NCBI GenBank assembly: GCA_937921775.1
Contig: CAKZUK010000098.1
Location: 1-37,780 of the forward strand
Direction: 5' to 3'
DNA length: 37,780 bases
Source of the DNA: an uncultured Saprospiraceae bacterium
GTDB lineage: Bacteria > Bacteroidota > Bacteroidia > Chitinophagales > Saprospiraceae
Under the pieces are notes generated by a model, which was not told the DNA's origin, did no database searches, and was given only the letters and a program-made list of their open reading frames with translations. Shown piece by piece: positions 1-8,510 of the stretch. The position numbers and the translations under genes were made by a program. The number at the start of each line of letters is the position of its first letter. Position 1 is the first letter of the stretch.

Positions 1-582
1 ATGCTCAAACGTACAAGCATACATACGGATACCATCTACTCCCCACATTTTGATGTGTCCGTCCATTCTTTCATCAAAGCGATAGTCATCATCGATTCGG
101 AAGGTGCAGTCTCTAAAATAACTCAGATTACCCGCATGGTCTCCTAATGTGTTTGTATTTACATATCGGTTGAATTGTACCCCACGAGCATTATTGAAAA
201 AATTAGTTCCTATCGCGGTAATGATTCCTCCTGTTTCGTTATTAGCAGCATCCGAATTTGCGGTATTGTACATGCGCACGGCTGTGACGGCATGCTCTAT
301 TGTTGAGTTGTAGAGTATGATTTTTCCTTGGTTGTTGGCGCCGTATTGATTTAGTTCGTTGTCACCCCATACTTGGATGCCTGCCCAGGTGGATTCGCAG
401 TCGGTGCTGGTCATGAGGGTGTTGTTGTAGGTGTAGAGGGTGGAGCCTTTTTCTACTACTACTTTGGCTCCTTCAGCGAATTGGAGCTCTAGGCCGGAGA
501 TGTTGAGGGTACTGTTGTTGGAAACTCTTATTTCGTTTTGTATGCGGACTATTGGGGAGTTTGCGGGGTTGGAGGTGGCTGT
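1..582 (-). pseudogene. Downstream part of interrupted secreted beta-helix-like gene, runs off left edge
   Basis: Directly after the TGA at 583-585 the same reading frame continues for 194 codons to the window edge without another stop. It begins TATSNPANSPIVRIQNEIRV and contains GLELQFAEGAKVVVEKGS, WAGIQVWGD and YFRDCTFRIDDD. These are the repetitive strand-and-turn pieces typical of large Bacteroidota surface proteins with a parallel beta-helix-like region. No plausible start codon lies near 582, so this is not a separate gene; it is the continuation of the frame that starts at 1875. A T9SS sorting domain may lie beyond the window. Seen: the open frame and its composition. Inferred: one ancestral gene broken by a nonsense change, or a sequencing error. 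Confidence 0.7.
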
Positions 583-1875
583 TCAGGTGGCATTTTCTTC
601 TATAATTTCACCAACAATCTCAATTGAAATTTCATAATTAGTTACAGCCTCACAACATTCTGAGGGAATACCATTATTAAAAACATTGTGATAATCATAC
701 CCATCAATTTGATCAGGTAGTGTCCATGCTCCTTTACTTCCATCACTAAAGCGAATTAGTGATTCATCTAAATCTGGTAATGCATCTTGATTAAAGCTAC
801 CAGTTACTGGATCTATACTTCCAATGGTGCTAGGATTTTTTACAAAATAGATATTCTCGTCAGGCCCTAACTCAATCTGAGTATTACTAAAATCCTCAGA
901 GTCTTCCACCATTGTAAAGGAAGCTCCATTTGATAAATCATGCTTAAAAATTCCTCTGGCATCTACGCAGGTATATAAATAGTCACTATTAATTGTAAAT
1001 TCGGTTCCTATTACAGGATTATCCAAAGAGATACTAGTAATTCCATCTTCTAATCCAGCTCCCATCGTAGGGTCGATATTCCCATCGGAATCTAAATGTA
1101 CAATGGTTAATACATTGTTATTAAAATTACCAAAAGCCAACATACTCCCATCTGGAGAAAGATCTGCTTCAAATGACTCATAATCTCCGTTTTGATTTTC
1201 ATAAACAACAACCGAAGACCCTACAATTCCATCCGTATCAAAAATATATTTTCTTACTCTGCTAGTTCCATCTGACTCCTTTGAAACCGTGAAGAGAAAA
1301 TGGTTGTTTTCTACATTAGGCTTACTAATAGCAAAAGCTGGTAAAAAATTCTCATCGCTCGATGCATTACTCCATGCCATTATAGGTAAATCTCTTTTAC
1401 CAAAGGTTATCCCGCCTTGATTGTCATTGAGCGATAAATCAAATTCCGAATACCATAAACTAGCACTTAAGCCTGGGGGGTTGTCAGTATCTAAGTAGGT
1501 ATAAATTAGAAAGTATTTGCATGCCTCTTGAGGCACTGGGATAATTCCTATTTCCGAACCTATTCTTTGCCCAATTACTGGTGGTGTAAAAACATCAACT
1601 TCAACTCCATCATTTGAAAATATTTTATCTCCAATCACATGAAATATTGAATTTCCTTCGGGACCATAAAACCCATTAGCTGAAGCCTCTATTCCTTCAA
1701 TTGATGCTGAGGTAGAATTAACTACTGGCAAACCAGAAGCAAAATCAATCCCCTGTCCGTTCAAGGTCCATTTTTCAAGTTGACTCTGTGCATCTATTGT
1801 TATTGCAGTACAAAACAAGAACGCATAAAAACTTAATTGTTGAATTCTGATAAAAATATAATTTGGTTTTTTCAT
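583..1875 (-). CDS. Secreted propeller-like surface protein, N-terminal part (ends at premature TGA)
   Basis: 430 residues from the ATG at 1873-1875. This start is preferred over one 16 codons upstream because it opens a signal peptide (MKKPNYIFIRIQQLSFYAFL, cleaved near AQS). The body has repeated beta-strand blades with motifs such as SPDGSMLAFGNFNNN, LYTCVDARGIFKHDLSNG and LGPDENIYFVKNP, suggesting a beta-propeller-like domain. The frame stops at TGA 583-585 right after EEIIEENAT-type sequence (GEIIEENAT), where relatives typically have a Trp, and continues open on the other side. A G-to-A change of TGG would explain it. Function unknown; a T9SS-exported surface or matrix protein is likely. 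The secreted gene at 1994-3463 lies just upstream on the same strand. Confidence 0.65.
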   Translation of the reverse strand: MKKPNYIFIRIQQLSFYAFLFCTAITIDAQSQLEKWTLNGQGIDFASGLPVVNSTSASIEGIEASANGFYGPEGNSIFHVIGDKIFSNDGVEVDVFTPPVIGQRIGSEIGIIPVPQEACKYFLIYTYLDTDNPPGLSASLWYSEFDLSLNDNQGGITFGKRDLPIMAWSNASSDENFLPAFAISKPNVENNHFLFTVSKESDGTSRVRKYIFDTDGIVGSSVVVYENQNGDYESFEADLSPDGSMLAFGNFNNNVLTIVHLDSDGNIDPTMGAGLEDGITSISLDNPVIGTEFTINSDYLYTCVDARGIFKHDLSNGASFTMVEDSEDFSNTQIELGPDENIYFVKNPSTIGSIDPVTGSFNQDALPDLDESLIRFSDGSKGAWTLPDQIDGYDYHNVFNNGIPSECCEAVTNYEISIEIVGEIIEENAT

Positions 1876-1993
1876 GATTAAATATTTTTCAGGTGAATAA
1901 TAGGCATTACTCAGGCTGATCAAACCTTTTGAAATCCCTGATTTAATTAGATGTAACTAGATGTTACTTTTAGAATATTAAGCGCTTGTTTTA

Positions 1994-3463
1994 CTATTTT
2001 ATCTTGACTATCATTTGTTGACCAACTATTTCTCCATATTCATTTTTCAATGCCAATACATAAGTTCCAGTTATTTCCTCCTTTAAATCAATCGATATCA
2101 CCTCCTGAGAACTATTGACAGAATAACTATTTTTTAATCGACCTAAATTATCAATCAAGAGCAATTGCCCCCCCCCTCTTCCCGAAACAGGTATTTGTAC
2201 AGTAATCAATTCCCTAGCAGGATTGGGATAGACATGTAATAAAACTATTGACTTCGGTATTTTTTTGATAATAGTTAATTCTCCCTCTTCTGTCACCTTC
2301 AGTAAAAAGGCACAACCCGAGCAATTGCTTAGCGTAAGACCAGCAATAACAATGGCTCCTTCTGAGTTTTGAATTAAATCATACGATCTATCTAGATCTG
2401 GTCCATTTAATAGAGTTCGCATCCAAATCACTTCTCCCTCTTTAGTCAATTTTAATAATACTAAATCGGCACTCGCTCCATTTGTATTACCATCATATAT
2501 ACTGACTAAATAATTACCATCCTGAGAAAGTGTTATTGTATTTACAGTAAATTGTTTCTCTCCCATATTTATCACCTTGGTCCATAGGGTATCCCCGTTC
2601 ATATTTACTTTTATTAATAGTAAATCATAGTTAAAACTAATCGAATCAAAACTTGAGGTGCCTCCCCCTGTTAGAATGCCATCCTCATCTACTACGACTC
2701 CACGGTTAAACTCTGCATGGTACCAGCCATAGTCTTTAGACCATATTGTTTGTCCATTTGGGTCTGTTCGAAGCAACCAATTTTGCTTTATTAAAGCAGT
2801 TCCCACATAAGTCTCTCCACTAAAAACAAAGCCTGAATCTGCCAATACTTCTACTTCAAGAAACAGATCCCTTTTTTCTCCATGATGATAATTCATATCC
2901 CATTCTTTTTGACCCAAACTATCCACTTTCAATACATAGGCATCTACATCTAGGCTGTCAGGGTCTTTTATACCTCCTGCTATTATAAATCCTTTATCAG
3001 GACAATTTTTCATGTCATTTAAGAATTCCAGTCCTGTCTGCTCAAAGGTTTTTGTCCAAATAGTATCTCCAAACTCATCCAGACGAAGCAGGTATATATC
3101 CAAATATTCACCTGAATTAATTTCTTCTCCTGAAGTATGGGCTCCTACCATATAACCTCCGTCATCCAAAGGAATAATTGCCCATGAAGCATTATCATAG
3201 GAATTGCCATATATTTTGTACCATTCTTCTTGGCCTAAACTATCCGTTTTGATGATCAATATTCTTCTTGAGCCAATCCCCAATCCATGGTCTCCTGACA
3301 TGATATACCCTCCATCATGGGTCTGCGCCAAAGCATAAGCTTTATCAGCTCCTCCAAAATCATAAGTCTGATAAAAAGTAGAAACCTGCCCAAACAAAAA
3401 ATGGCAACTAAGCAGAACGCTTAATATGGTAAGTGTAATTTTAGACTTTTTCATTAGCTTCAT
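1994..3463 (-). CDS. T9SS-exported repeat protein (delta-60/SBBP-like propeller)
   Basis: 489 residues from the ATG at 3461-3463 (an ATG three codons later is equally possible). A frame extension to 3550 is rejected because the signal peptide MKLMKKSKITLTILSVLLSC starts here and a candidate promoter lies at 3518-3525. The mature part is a series of about 50-residue repeats with the pattern GGYIxxG...DxLLIKxDxxGxxxW (for example GGYIMSGDHG, GFIIAGGIKD, GAIVIAGLTL), as in delta-60/SBBP-type beta-propellers. The last roughly 80 residues are a T9SS type A sorting domain: VYPNPARELITVQIP, then LLLIDNLGRL and a final G-x-Y-VLAL strand. Role: cell-surface or released protein, ligand unknown. Confidence 0.8.
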   Translation of the reverse strand: MKLMKKSKITLTILSVLLSCHFLFGQVSTFYQTYDFGGADKAYALAQTHDGGYIMSGDHGLGIGSRRILIIKTDSLGQEEWYKIYGNSYDNASWAIIPLDDGGYMVGAHTSGEEINSGEYLDIYLLRLDEFGDTIWTKTFEQTGLEFLNDMKNCPDKGFIIAGGIKDPDSLDVDAYVLKVDSLGQKEWDMNYHHGEKRDLFLEVEVLADSGFVFSGETYVGTALIKQNWLLRTDPNGQTIWSKDYGWYHAEFNRGVVVDEDGILTGGGTSSFDSISFNYDLLLIKVNMNGDTLWTKVINMGEKQFTVNTITLSQDGNYLVSIYDGNTNGASADLVLLKLTKEGEVIWMRTLLNGPDLDRSYDLIQNSEGAIVIAGLTLSNCSGCAFLLKVTEEGELTIIKKIPKSIVLLHVYPNPARELITVQIPVSGRGGGQLLLIDNLGRLKNSYSVNSSQEVISIDLKEEITGTYVLALKNEYGEIVGQQMIVKIK

Positions 3464-3517
3464 TTGAGGTGGTTTATTATGCCGCATTAAGCGACAAGAT
3501 GCTATTAACCTTTCATG

Positions 3518-3525
3518 TAAATATA
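3518..3525 (-). promoter_or_regulatory. Candidate -7 box of the secreted repeat-protein gene
   Basis: On the minus strand TATATTTA matches the Bacteroidota -7 consensus TAnnTTTG at seven of eight positions. A TTG lies 22 bases upstream, longer than the usual 19. Transcription would start near 3511, giving a leader of about 50 bases before the ATG at 3463 and excluding the longer frame. Confidence 0.35.
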
Positions 3526-3618
3526 GTGCAAAAAAAAAACTACGTTCCAAGTTAAATGAAATATTATTGTTACTTTTAACATAATTGTTTCTTAAAACAG
3601 GTGTTTATACCTTATGGT

Positions 3619-3818
3619 TGAGACCGCTTCGCTGTCAGATCGCCTTTGGCTTAGAGACCGTTTCGCCGATGACGAAGACTGAGAGACCGCTTCACTGTCA
3701 GACTTCACTCGACCGCGAAGCTACGTTAGCGGAAAAGTCTCTCAGCGAAGCGATCTCTCAGTGGTGGCAGCGCCAACACGATCTCATAGCGCAGCGCTCT
3801 GACAGCAAAGCGGTCTCA
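3619..3818. repeat. 200-bp GC-rich palindromic element with 21-bp terminal inverted repeats
   Basis: The ends are TGAGACCGCTTCGCTGTCAGA (3619-3639) and, inverted, TCTGACAGCAAAGCGGTCTCA (3798-3818); they pair at 20 of 21 positions. Inside are further direct and inverted copies of GAGACCGCTTCRCTGTCA (around 3672) and AGCGAAGCGATCTCTCA. The block is visibly more GC-rich than its surroundings and abuts the TGA stop of the membrane protein at 3820. Related pieces occur at 19811-19834 and 28961-28997. It encodes no convincing protein. It resembles a compound REP/BIME-like repeat. Confidence 0.7.
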
Positions 3819-3819
3819 C

Positions 3820-4326
3820 TCAAACCAACATACTATAAAGAATAACCGCAAAAATCATAAGGCGTGATAAAAGGCTGCGATGAAAACGAGCAGCTTGTTG
3901 ATCTTTGATTCGATAAAGGAAAGATAAAATGGTAAGAAATACTAAGCCCAGACAACCGTACATTGAATAAAGCATCATCATCTCCGCCTTATCCCAATAT
4001 TGTGTTTGGAAAACCACTCCGAGGATTCCCAAAGGAATAACAATTCCACTGGCCACGGAAAGCACGACTTCATATGTTTTTTGTTTTTCTGCTTTGAGCA
4101 AAAATCGGGAAAAGATTAGATAAACTCCTGCTGATAAAACACCTCCGATCAACAGTGCATAATCCCAATAAGGCATTTGCTGGTAGCGCAAAAAGATTCC
4201 CAAGCTTAGTAAACTAATTGGAATTAACTCAAGCATGAAACGGATATTGGCAAAGCGATCTTTTTCTGTTCGCTGACCAATCACTTGTTCTAGGTCTAAT
4301 GGATCTTGGGCTCTTTTTTTTGACAT
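3820..4326 (-). CDS. Small multi-pass membrane protein, unknown function
   Basis: 168 residues, ATG at 4324-4326. A charged cytoplasmic start (MSKKRAQDPLDLEQVIGQRT) is followed by hydrophobic segments near residues 30-46, 53-71, 87-106, 116-136 and a short one at the end (SRLMIFAVILYSMLV). I recognise no family motif; several Bacteroidota carry similar uncharacterised small integral membrane proteins. The gene ends directly at the palindromic repeat 3619-3818, and its TGA stop shows that TGA is a stop codon here. Membrane location is well supported by composition; function cannot be assigned. Confidence 0.65.
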   Translation of the reverse strand: MSKKRAQDPLDLEQVIGQRTEKDRFANIRFMLELIPISLLSLGIFLRYQQMPYWDYALLIGGVLSAGVYLIFSRFLLKAEKQKTYEVVLSVASGIVIPLGILGVVFQTQYWDKAEMMMLYSMYGCLGLVFLTILSFLYRIKDQQAARFHRSLLSRLMIFAVILYSMLV

Positions 4327-4350
4327 TATGAAGAATGGATTAGAATTAGA

Positions 4351-4418
4351 GTCGAAATTTGCATTAGAATCTTCCCTCTAATGCAGTGCCTACGATGGAC
4401 GAACATTCTAATTTCGAC
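4351..4418. repeat. Nested hairpin between two minus-strand genes
   Basis: Outer arms GTCGAAATT (4351-4359) and AATTTCGAC (4410-4418) are perfect 9-bp inverses. Just inside the left arm a second perfect hairpin, GCATTAGA (4361-4368) with TCTAATGC (4377-4384), has an 8-base loop. The position between the TrmH gene and the membrane protein suits a terminator or small repeat, but no clear T-tract follows on the minus strand. Confidence 0.45.
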
Positions 4419-4445
4419 CAGTCTGGCGCCTGTCAGATTCACATT

Positions 4446-5204
4446 CTAATTCCCCTCGGGTTTACAAAACACCGCACAAACAATCCCACTAGCTACCGCT
4501 GCATTCAAAGATTCCGCTCCCCCATTTTTGCCTCTTGGTATAGTGACTTTGTGAGTCAACAAACTTTGGAGCTCGGGGCTAATGCCTCTTCCTTCATTTC
4601 CAATCACTATCAGGCCGTTTTGTGCAGGCTCTATTTCGTATAAATTACTTCCTTCCAAAACTGTTCCATAGACAGGAATATCAGCATTTGCTTCTAGAAG
4701 CTCAGCCAGTGGTATATGAATTACTTTGACACGAAATATGGCGCCCATAGAAGCTTGAATGACTTTGGAATTGTAGCTATCAGCACAGCCTTCTGAACAA
4801 AAGACATATGGAATCCCAAACCAATCCGCATTCCGCAGAATAGTCCCCATATTACCTGGATCCTGAATTTGGTCGAGATATAAGGCATATCCCTTCTGAA
4901 GGGAAATAGTCTCTAGCTTTTGTGTAAACTGCTTCAACACCAACAACACTTTATTGGGCGTAGTCAAAGCAGAAATTGCCTTTAACTCACGTTCTGTTAT
5001 GACCGTAAAGGGAATCTCCTTGGAGTGGATGCTAGCTTTATGCGCTTCAATCCAATCTTCCATAGCATAAATATGCACTACCTCTGCTTGTTCTAAAGCT
5101 TCCTTCGCCATCTTATCCCCTTCCAGAAGAAAGAGTCCCTCCACTTTTCGGTGCTTTTTTCGCTGCAGCGATTGAATGAATTTTATTTTATTTTTGGATA
5201 ACAA
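4446..5204 (-). CDS. TrmH/SpoU family RNA 2'-O-ribose methyltransferase
   Basis: 252 residues. Transfers a methyl group from S-adenosylmethionine to a ribose 2'-OH of rRNA or tRNA. An N-terminal substrate-binding domain (about 1-95, LSKNKIKFIQSL start typical of the RlmB/TrmH_N group) precedes the SPOUT knot with all three motifs: DPGNMGTILRNADWFG (residues 115-130; Asn118 and Arg124 are the conserved pair), GNEGRGIS (about 202-209) and ESLNAAVASG (about 230-239). The start is TTG (CAA at 5202-5204 on the plus strand): an in-frame stop lies five codons upstream, no ATG intervenes, and family members start at this point. It is divergent from tamL, a pairing commonly seen in Bacteroidota. The exact target nucleotide is not predictable. 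Confidence 0.9.
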   Translation of the reverse strand: MLSKNKIKFIQSLQRKKHRKVEGLFLLEGDKMAKEALEQAEVVHIYAMEDWIEAHKASIHSKEIPFTVITERELKAISALTTPNKVLLVLKQFTQKLETISLQKGYALYLDQIQDPGNMGTILRNADWFGIPYVFCSEGCADSYNSKVIQASMGAIFRVKVIHIPLAELLEANADIPVYGTVLEGSNLYEIEPAQNGLIVIGNEGRGISPELQSLLTHKVTIPRGKNGGAESLNAAVASGIVCAVFCKPEGN

Positions 5205-5329
5205 TTTCCTAATTTTTCGTTAAACCTTAAAACATGGTGTATTTAGTCAGCTATGCGCAGTATATTGACCGATTATTAACTACATAACTCAACTATCGCC
5301 ACAAGAAACAAATGATTAGAAACTAATCT

Positions 5330-7762
5330 ATGGATATTGAAGAGAAAAATAAGCTTACGAAGTATTTATTTTTAGGTCTACTTCCCTTTCTACTTGCCTC
5401 TTTTGGTTGTAATACCAATAAGTACCTCAAATCTGACGAGTCATTGGTTAAGAAAAATAACATTGTCATCAAGTCCGATCATAAGGTTAAAAATAAGAGA
5501 GGTCTCAAATATGAGCTGTCTACCATCATCAAACAAAAGCCCAACAAAAAATGGCTTGGAATTACACGACCGCGACTTTGGGCTTACTACAAGGTGCAAG
5601 ATGAGGGTGACACAACTAAGCTCGATAATTGGTTGCGTCGAGTTATTGCTGAGCCGCCAAATCTTTACAACAAATCTCAAATTGAGTCTACGACTCAGTC
5701 TATGCAATATTACTTGCAACACAAAGGATACAATGATGCGATTGTAGTGGACACGGTTCACCACAAAAGAAAACGAAAAAGATCAATTGTAACTTATACC
5801 GCTTATCTCAATAATATTTATAAAATTGATAGTGTTTTCTTCTTGAGTAAAGATCCGAAAATAAAAAAACTGCTTTACGAAAATACGGAAGAGACATTGT
5901 TGCGTAAAGGTGAAGCGGTCAGTAAAGGTTTATTTGACAAAGAGCATTTACGATTGACAAAGGTGTTTCAAAACTCTGGATATGCCTACTTCAATACCTC
6001 TTATTTTTATGCGGAAGGCGATACGAGTAATTACAAAGTTAATGTTTATTACGAGGTTCTAAAGCCACCGAAGAAAGGCGAACACCAGGAATATTATATT
6101 GGTGATATAACAGTCATTCCTGATTATGATCCTTCCCTGCCCAATCCTTCGCTTGATACCATGATCAATAATATCCGGTTTCTAAAAAGGAATCCAGAGA
6201 TGAAGGTTAAACCTAAAAATATCACCAAAGGGATATTCCTAAAAACGGGTGACCTATATAGAGAAGACAATTATATCAAAACCAATTTACAATTGGGTGC
6301 GCTCGACATTTATAGGCGAGTCAATATTGAACCGAAGATAGATCCGGATGATCCTTCAAAACTCAATTTCATTATCCGGCTTACCGCAAAAAAACGGATG
6401 GTATTTGGAGCAGACATTGAACTCAATAACTCAACCTATAACGGTGCACAAAACTCACTACTGGGCATGGCCGGTAGTGTAAATTTCAGGCATCGGAATA
6501 TCATGCGTTCAGCCTTTTCGTTTCTCACAGAATTACAAGGTGGAGTTGCATTAGACATTGGAAATAAGGACCAGCTTTTTTATTCAATTGATCTAAAAGC
6601 ACAGGGTGATTTGTATATGCCTCGTTTTGTTGATCCCATCAAATTGTGGAAAGGATTGAGTTATCTTCATGTACTCCGTCCACAGTTCTATACCGATCTA
6701 AAGGAAAAAGGACGTACTCGTTTATCAGCGGGTTACAACTATCTTTCCCTCTTTGAGTTTTACAGTTATAATTCATTTAGTTTTACTTTTGGTTATGATT
6801 TGAAACGAAATTCGAATAATCGATATCTTATCAATCAATTCGGAATCAATTATTTGTTGACTCAAAACCAACCGGCTTTTGATACCATTCTTGCTCAAAA
6901 TCCCTTTTTGCGAAACAGCTTTGATGATCAACTTTTCACAGGAGCTTTGTTCCGTGATCTGGATTATACCTATCGAGGTAAGACCAATAAATATGGCGCT
7001 TCTTGGTATTACAATCTTAACCTTGAATTATCGGGAGGAGAGGTTTTTCTAGCAAACACAATTTACAATCAGACCACCAATAATGACGAAACATTTAAGT
7101 TGTTTAATCGAGTAGATTATGCACAGTTTGCTTCTGTAGCGATGGATGTTCGTTATTTCAAAAAGGTAAGCAATACACAGTCCTTTGCTTTACGTTTATT
7201 TGGTGGAATTGCCCGGCCATTTGGTTTTACAGATGAGGTTCCTTATACCAAACAATTTTATTCAGGTGGCCCCAATAGTATTCGCGCTTGGCGGATCCGT
7301 GAATTGGGCCCTGGTCAATATCAAGCTCCTGATCCCGTCACCCCCGTCAACACTGCGATTCCATTTTACCAAACAGGTGATATTCAATTAGAGTTTAATG
7401 CAGAGTATCGTTTTGATATTTTCTGGTTGTTTGAGGGAGCATTATTTTTGGATGCTGGAAATATTTGGACCTTCAAAGAAGATGATACCCGTATCGGTTC
7501 CCAATTTAGATTTACAGCAAAAAAAGATGCGAGTGGACTTATTGTAAATGATATATTCACCAAGCAGATCGCTGTGGGTTCTGGCTTTGGACTAAGAGGA
7601 GATTTTACTTATTTCATCATTCGCTTTGATATGGGAATCAAATTGAGATCGCCGTATCAAGATCCTGAAAATGGCAATAATTATTGGCGCTTGAATCAGT
7701 TGCGGAATACGACTATTCGGAATGGGATTAATTATAACTTAGCGATTGGATATCCGTTTTAG
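5330..7762 (+). CDS. tamL: TamL: outer-membrane lipoprotein of the TamA/BamA (Omp85) family
   Basis: 810 residues. Omp85-family translocase thought to work with TamB in outer-membrane and surface-protein assembly. The Bacteroidota form is a lipoprotein: the signal sequence ends in a lipobox (LLASFGC) with Cys27 as the lipidated residue. Soluble POTRA-type repeats occupy roughly 40-380 (GLKYELSTIIKQKPNKKWLG, KGIFLKTGDLYREDNYIKT). The 16-stranded barrel follows from about 385, with the conserved L6-loop signature GGPNSIRAWRIRELGPG (Gly646 on, Arg652 in the IRAW position) and a C-terminal strand ending in aromatic Phe (NLAIGYPF). Length is normal for TamL. ATG 5330 gives the signal sequence directly. 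It is divergent from the TrmH gene, with about 125 bp shared upstream DNA. Confidence 0.9.
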   Translation: MDIEEKNKLTKYLFLGLLPFLLASFGCNTNKYLKSDESLVKKNNIVIKSDHKVKNKRGLKYELSTIIKQKPNKKWLGITRPRLWAYYKVQDEGDTTKLDNWLRRVIAEPPNLYNKSQIESTTQSMQYYLQHKGYNDAIVVDTVHHKRKRKRSIVTYTAYLNNIYKIDSVFFLSKDPKIKKLLYENTEETLLRKGEAVSKGLFDKEHLRLTKVFQNSGYAYFNTSYFYAEGDTSNYKVNVYYEVLKPPKKGEHQEYYIGDITVIPDYDPSLPNPSLDTMINNIRFLKRNPEMKVKPKNITKGIFLKTGDLYREDNYIKTNLQLGALDIYRRVNIEPKIDPDDPSKLNFIIRLTAKKRMVFGADIELNNSTYNGAQNSLLGMAGSVNFRHRNIMRSAFSFLTELQGGVALDIGNKDQLFYSIDLKAQGDLYMPRFVDPIKLWKGLSYLHVLRPQFYTDLKEKGRTRLSAGYNYLSLFEFYSYNSFSFTFGYDLKRNSNNRYLINQFGINYLLTQNQPAFDTILAQNPFLRNSFDDQLFTGALFRDLDYTYRGKTNKYGASWYYNLNLELSGGEVFLANTIYNQTTNNDETFKLFNRVDYAQFASVAMDVRYFKKVSNTQSFALRLFGGIARPFGFTDEVPYTKQFYSGGPNSIRAWRIRELGPGQYQAPDPVTPVNTAIPFYQTGDIQLEFNAEYRFDIFWLFEGALFLDAGNIWTFKEDDTRIGSQFRFTAKKDASGLIVNDIFTKQIAVGSGFGLRGDFTYFIIRFDMGIKLRSPYQDPENGNNYWRLNQLRNTTIRNGINYNLAIGYPF

Positions 7763-7783
7763 AGCTGGTAATGACAGCTAAAT

Positions 7784-7850
7784 TTTCAGTTGCAATGTAC
7801 TCTAGTTGAGTTCTTCCGAAATCTAAACCTATAGATCATTGCAACTGAAA
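7784..7850. repeat. 14-bp perfect inverted repeat (TTTCAGTTGCAATG family)
   Basis: TTTCAGTTGCAATG (7784-7797) and CATTGCAACTGAAA (7837-7850) are exact inverses around a 39-base centre, between the convergent tamL and nth genes. Near-copies occur at 16931-16944 (CATTGCAATTGAAA), 18092-18104 (TTTCAGTTGCAGT) and 30824-30833 (AGTTGCAATG). This indicates a dispersed short repeat found at gene ends. It may also serve as a bidirectional terminator stem. Confidence 0.55.
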
Positions 7851-7892
7851 TTGTCAAGTTCATTCTAGGTCCTTATCATTAACTACAGAGTA

Positions 7893-8510
7893 TTAACCGT
7901 AGACACTACAAATCGGGCAGTCTTCCTTCACATGCCCACGCGCCGGACAATACTCCCGTCCAAAGAAAATAATTTGTAAGTGCAGTTTATTCCAAGTCTC
8001 TTCTGGGAATAATTTTTTGAGATCCTTTTCTGTTTGTACCACGTTTTTTCCCGAGCTCAATTTCCAGCGTTGCGCTAAGCGATGTATATGCGTATCTACG
8101 GGAAAGGCAGGTACGCCAAAAGCTTGCGCCATGACCACAGAAGCCGTCTTATGCCCTACTCCGGGTAACTCCTCCAAACCTTCAAAAGATTGTGGTACTT
8201 CACCATCGTATTTATCCAAGAGAATTTGAGAGAGTCCGTGAATCGCTTTCGACTTTCGTGGTGAGAGCCCGCAGGGACGGATAATTGCTCTTATGTCATC
8301 CACTTCCATTTTTATCATTTCTTGTGGTGTATCTGCTTCCGCAAAAAGTAGTGGCGTGATGGTGTTGACGCGCTTGTCGGTGCATTGGGCAGAGAGTAGC
8401 ACAGCGATGAGTAAAGTGTATGGATCTTTGTGCGTTAGTGGGATTGGAGTTGTTGGGTATAAGTCGTTTAGAATTTTTGCTATTAGGGGTGCTTTTTCTT
8501 TTTTTCTCAT
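7893..8510 (-). CDS. nth: Endonuclease III (DNA glycosylase/AP lyase)
   Basis: 205 residues. Base-excision repair enzyme that removes oxidised pyrimidines and cuts the AP site. The helix-hairpin-helix LPGVGHKTA (residues 115-123) carries the catalytic Lys121, and FPVDTHIHR carries Asp139; both match E. coli Lys120/Asp138. The C-terminal iron-sulfur loop is atypical: Cys188, Cys198 and Cys201 are present (spacing 9 and 2 rather than 6 and 2) and the protein ends four residues later (SVYG), without the usual fourth cysteine. The cluster may be lost or altered. ATG at 8508-8510; convergent with tamL. Confidence 0.9.
   Translation of the reverse strand: MRKKEKAPLIAKILNDLYPTTPIPLTHKDPYTLLIAVLLSAQCTDKRVNTITPLLFAEADTPQEMIKMEVDDIRAIIRPCGLSPRKSKAIHGLSQILLDKYDGEVPQSFEGLEELPGVGHKTASVVMAQAFGVPAFPVDTHIHRLAQRWKLSSGKNVVQTEKDLKKLFPEETWNKLHLQIIFFGREYCPARGHVKEDCPICSVYG

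Noticed and set aside
583..585. In-frame TGA read as Trp (alternative code) or selenocysteine
   Set aside because: Other genes in the window end with TGA (3820-3822, 13003-13005), all other Trp positions I examined use TGG, and no SECIS-like structure or Sec enzyme context exists.
3585..3845. 86-codon open frame on the plus strand
   Set aside because: It lies over the palindromic repeat, is made of its repeated units and resembles no protein.
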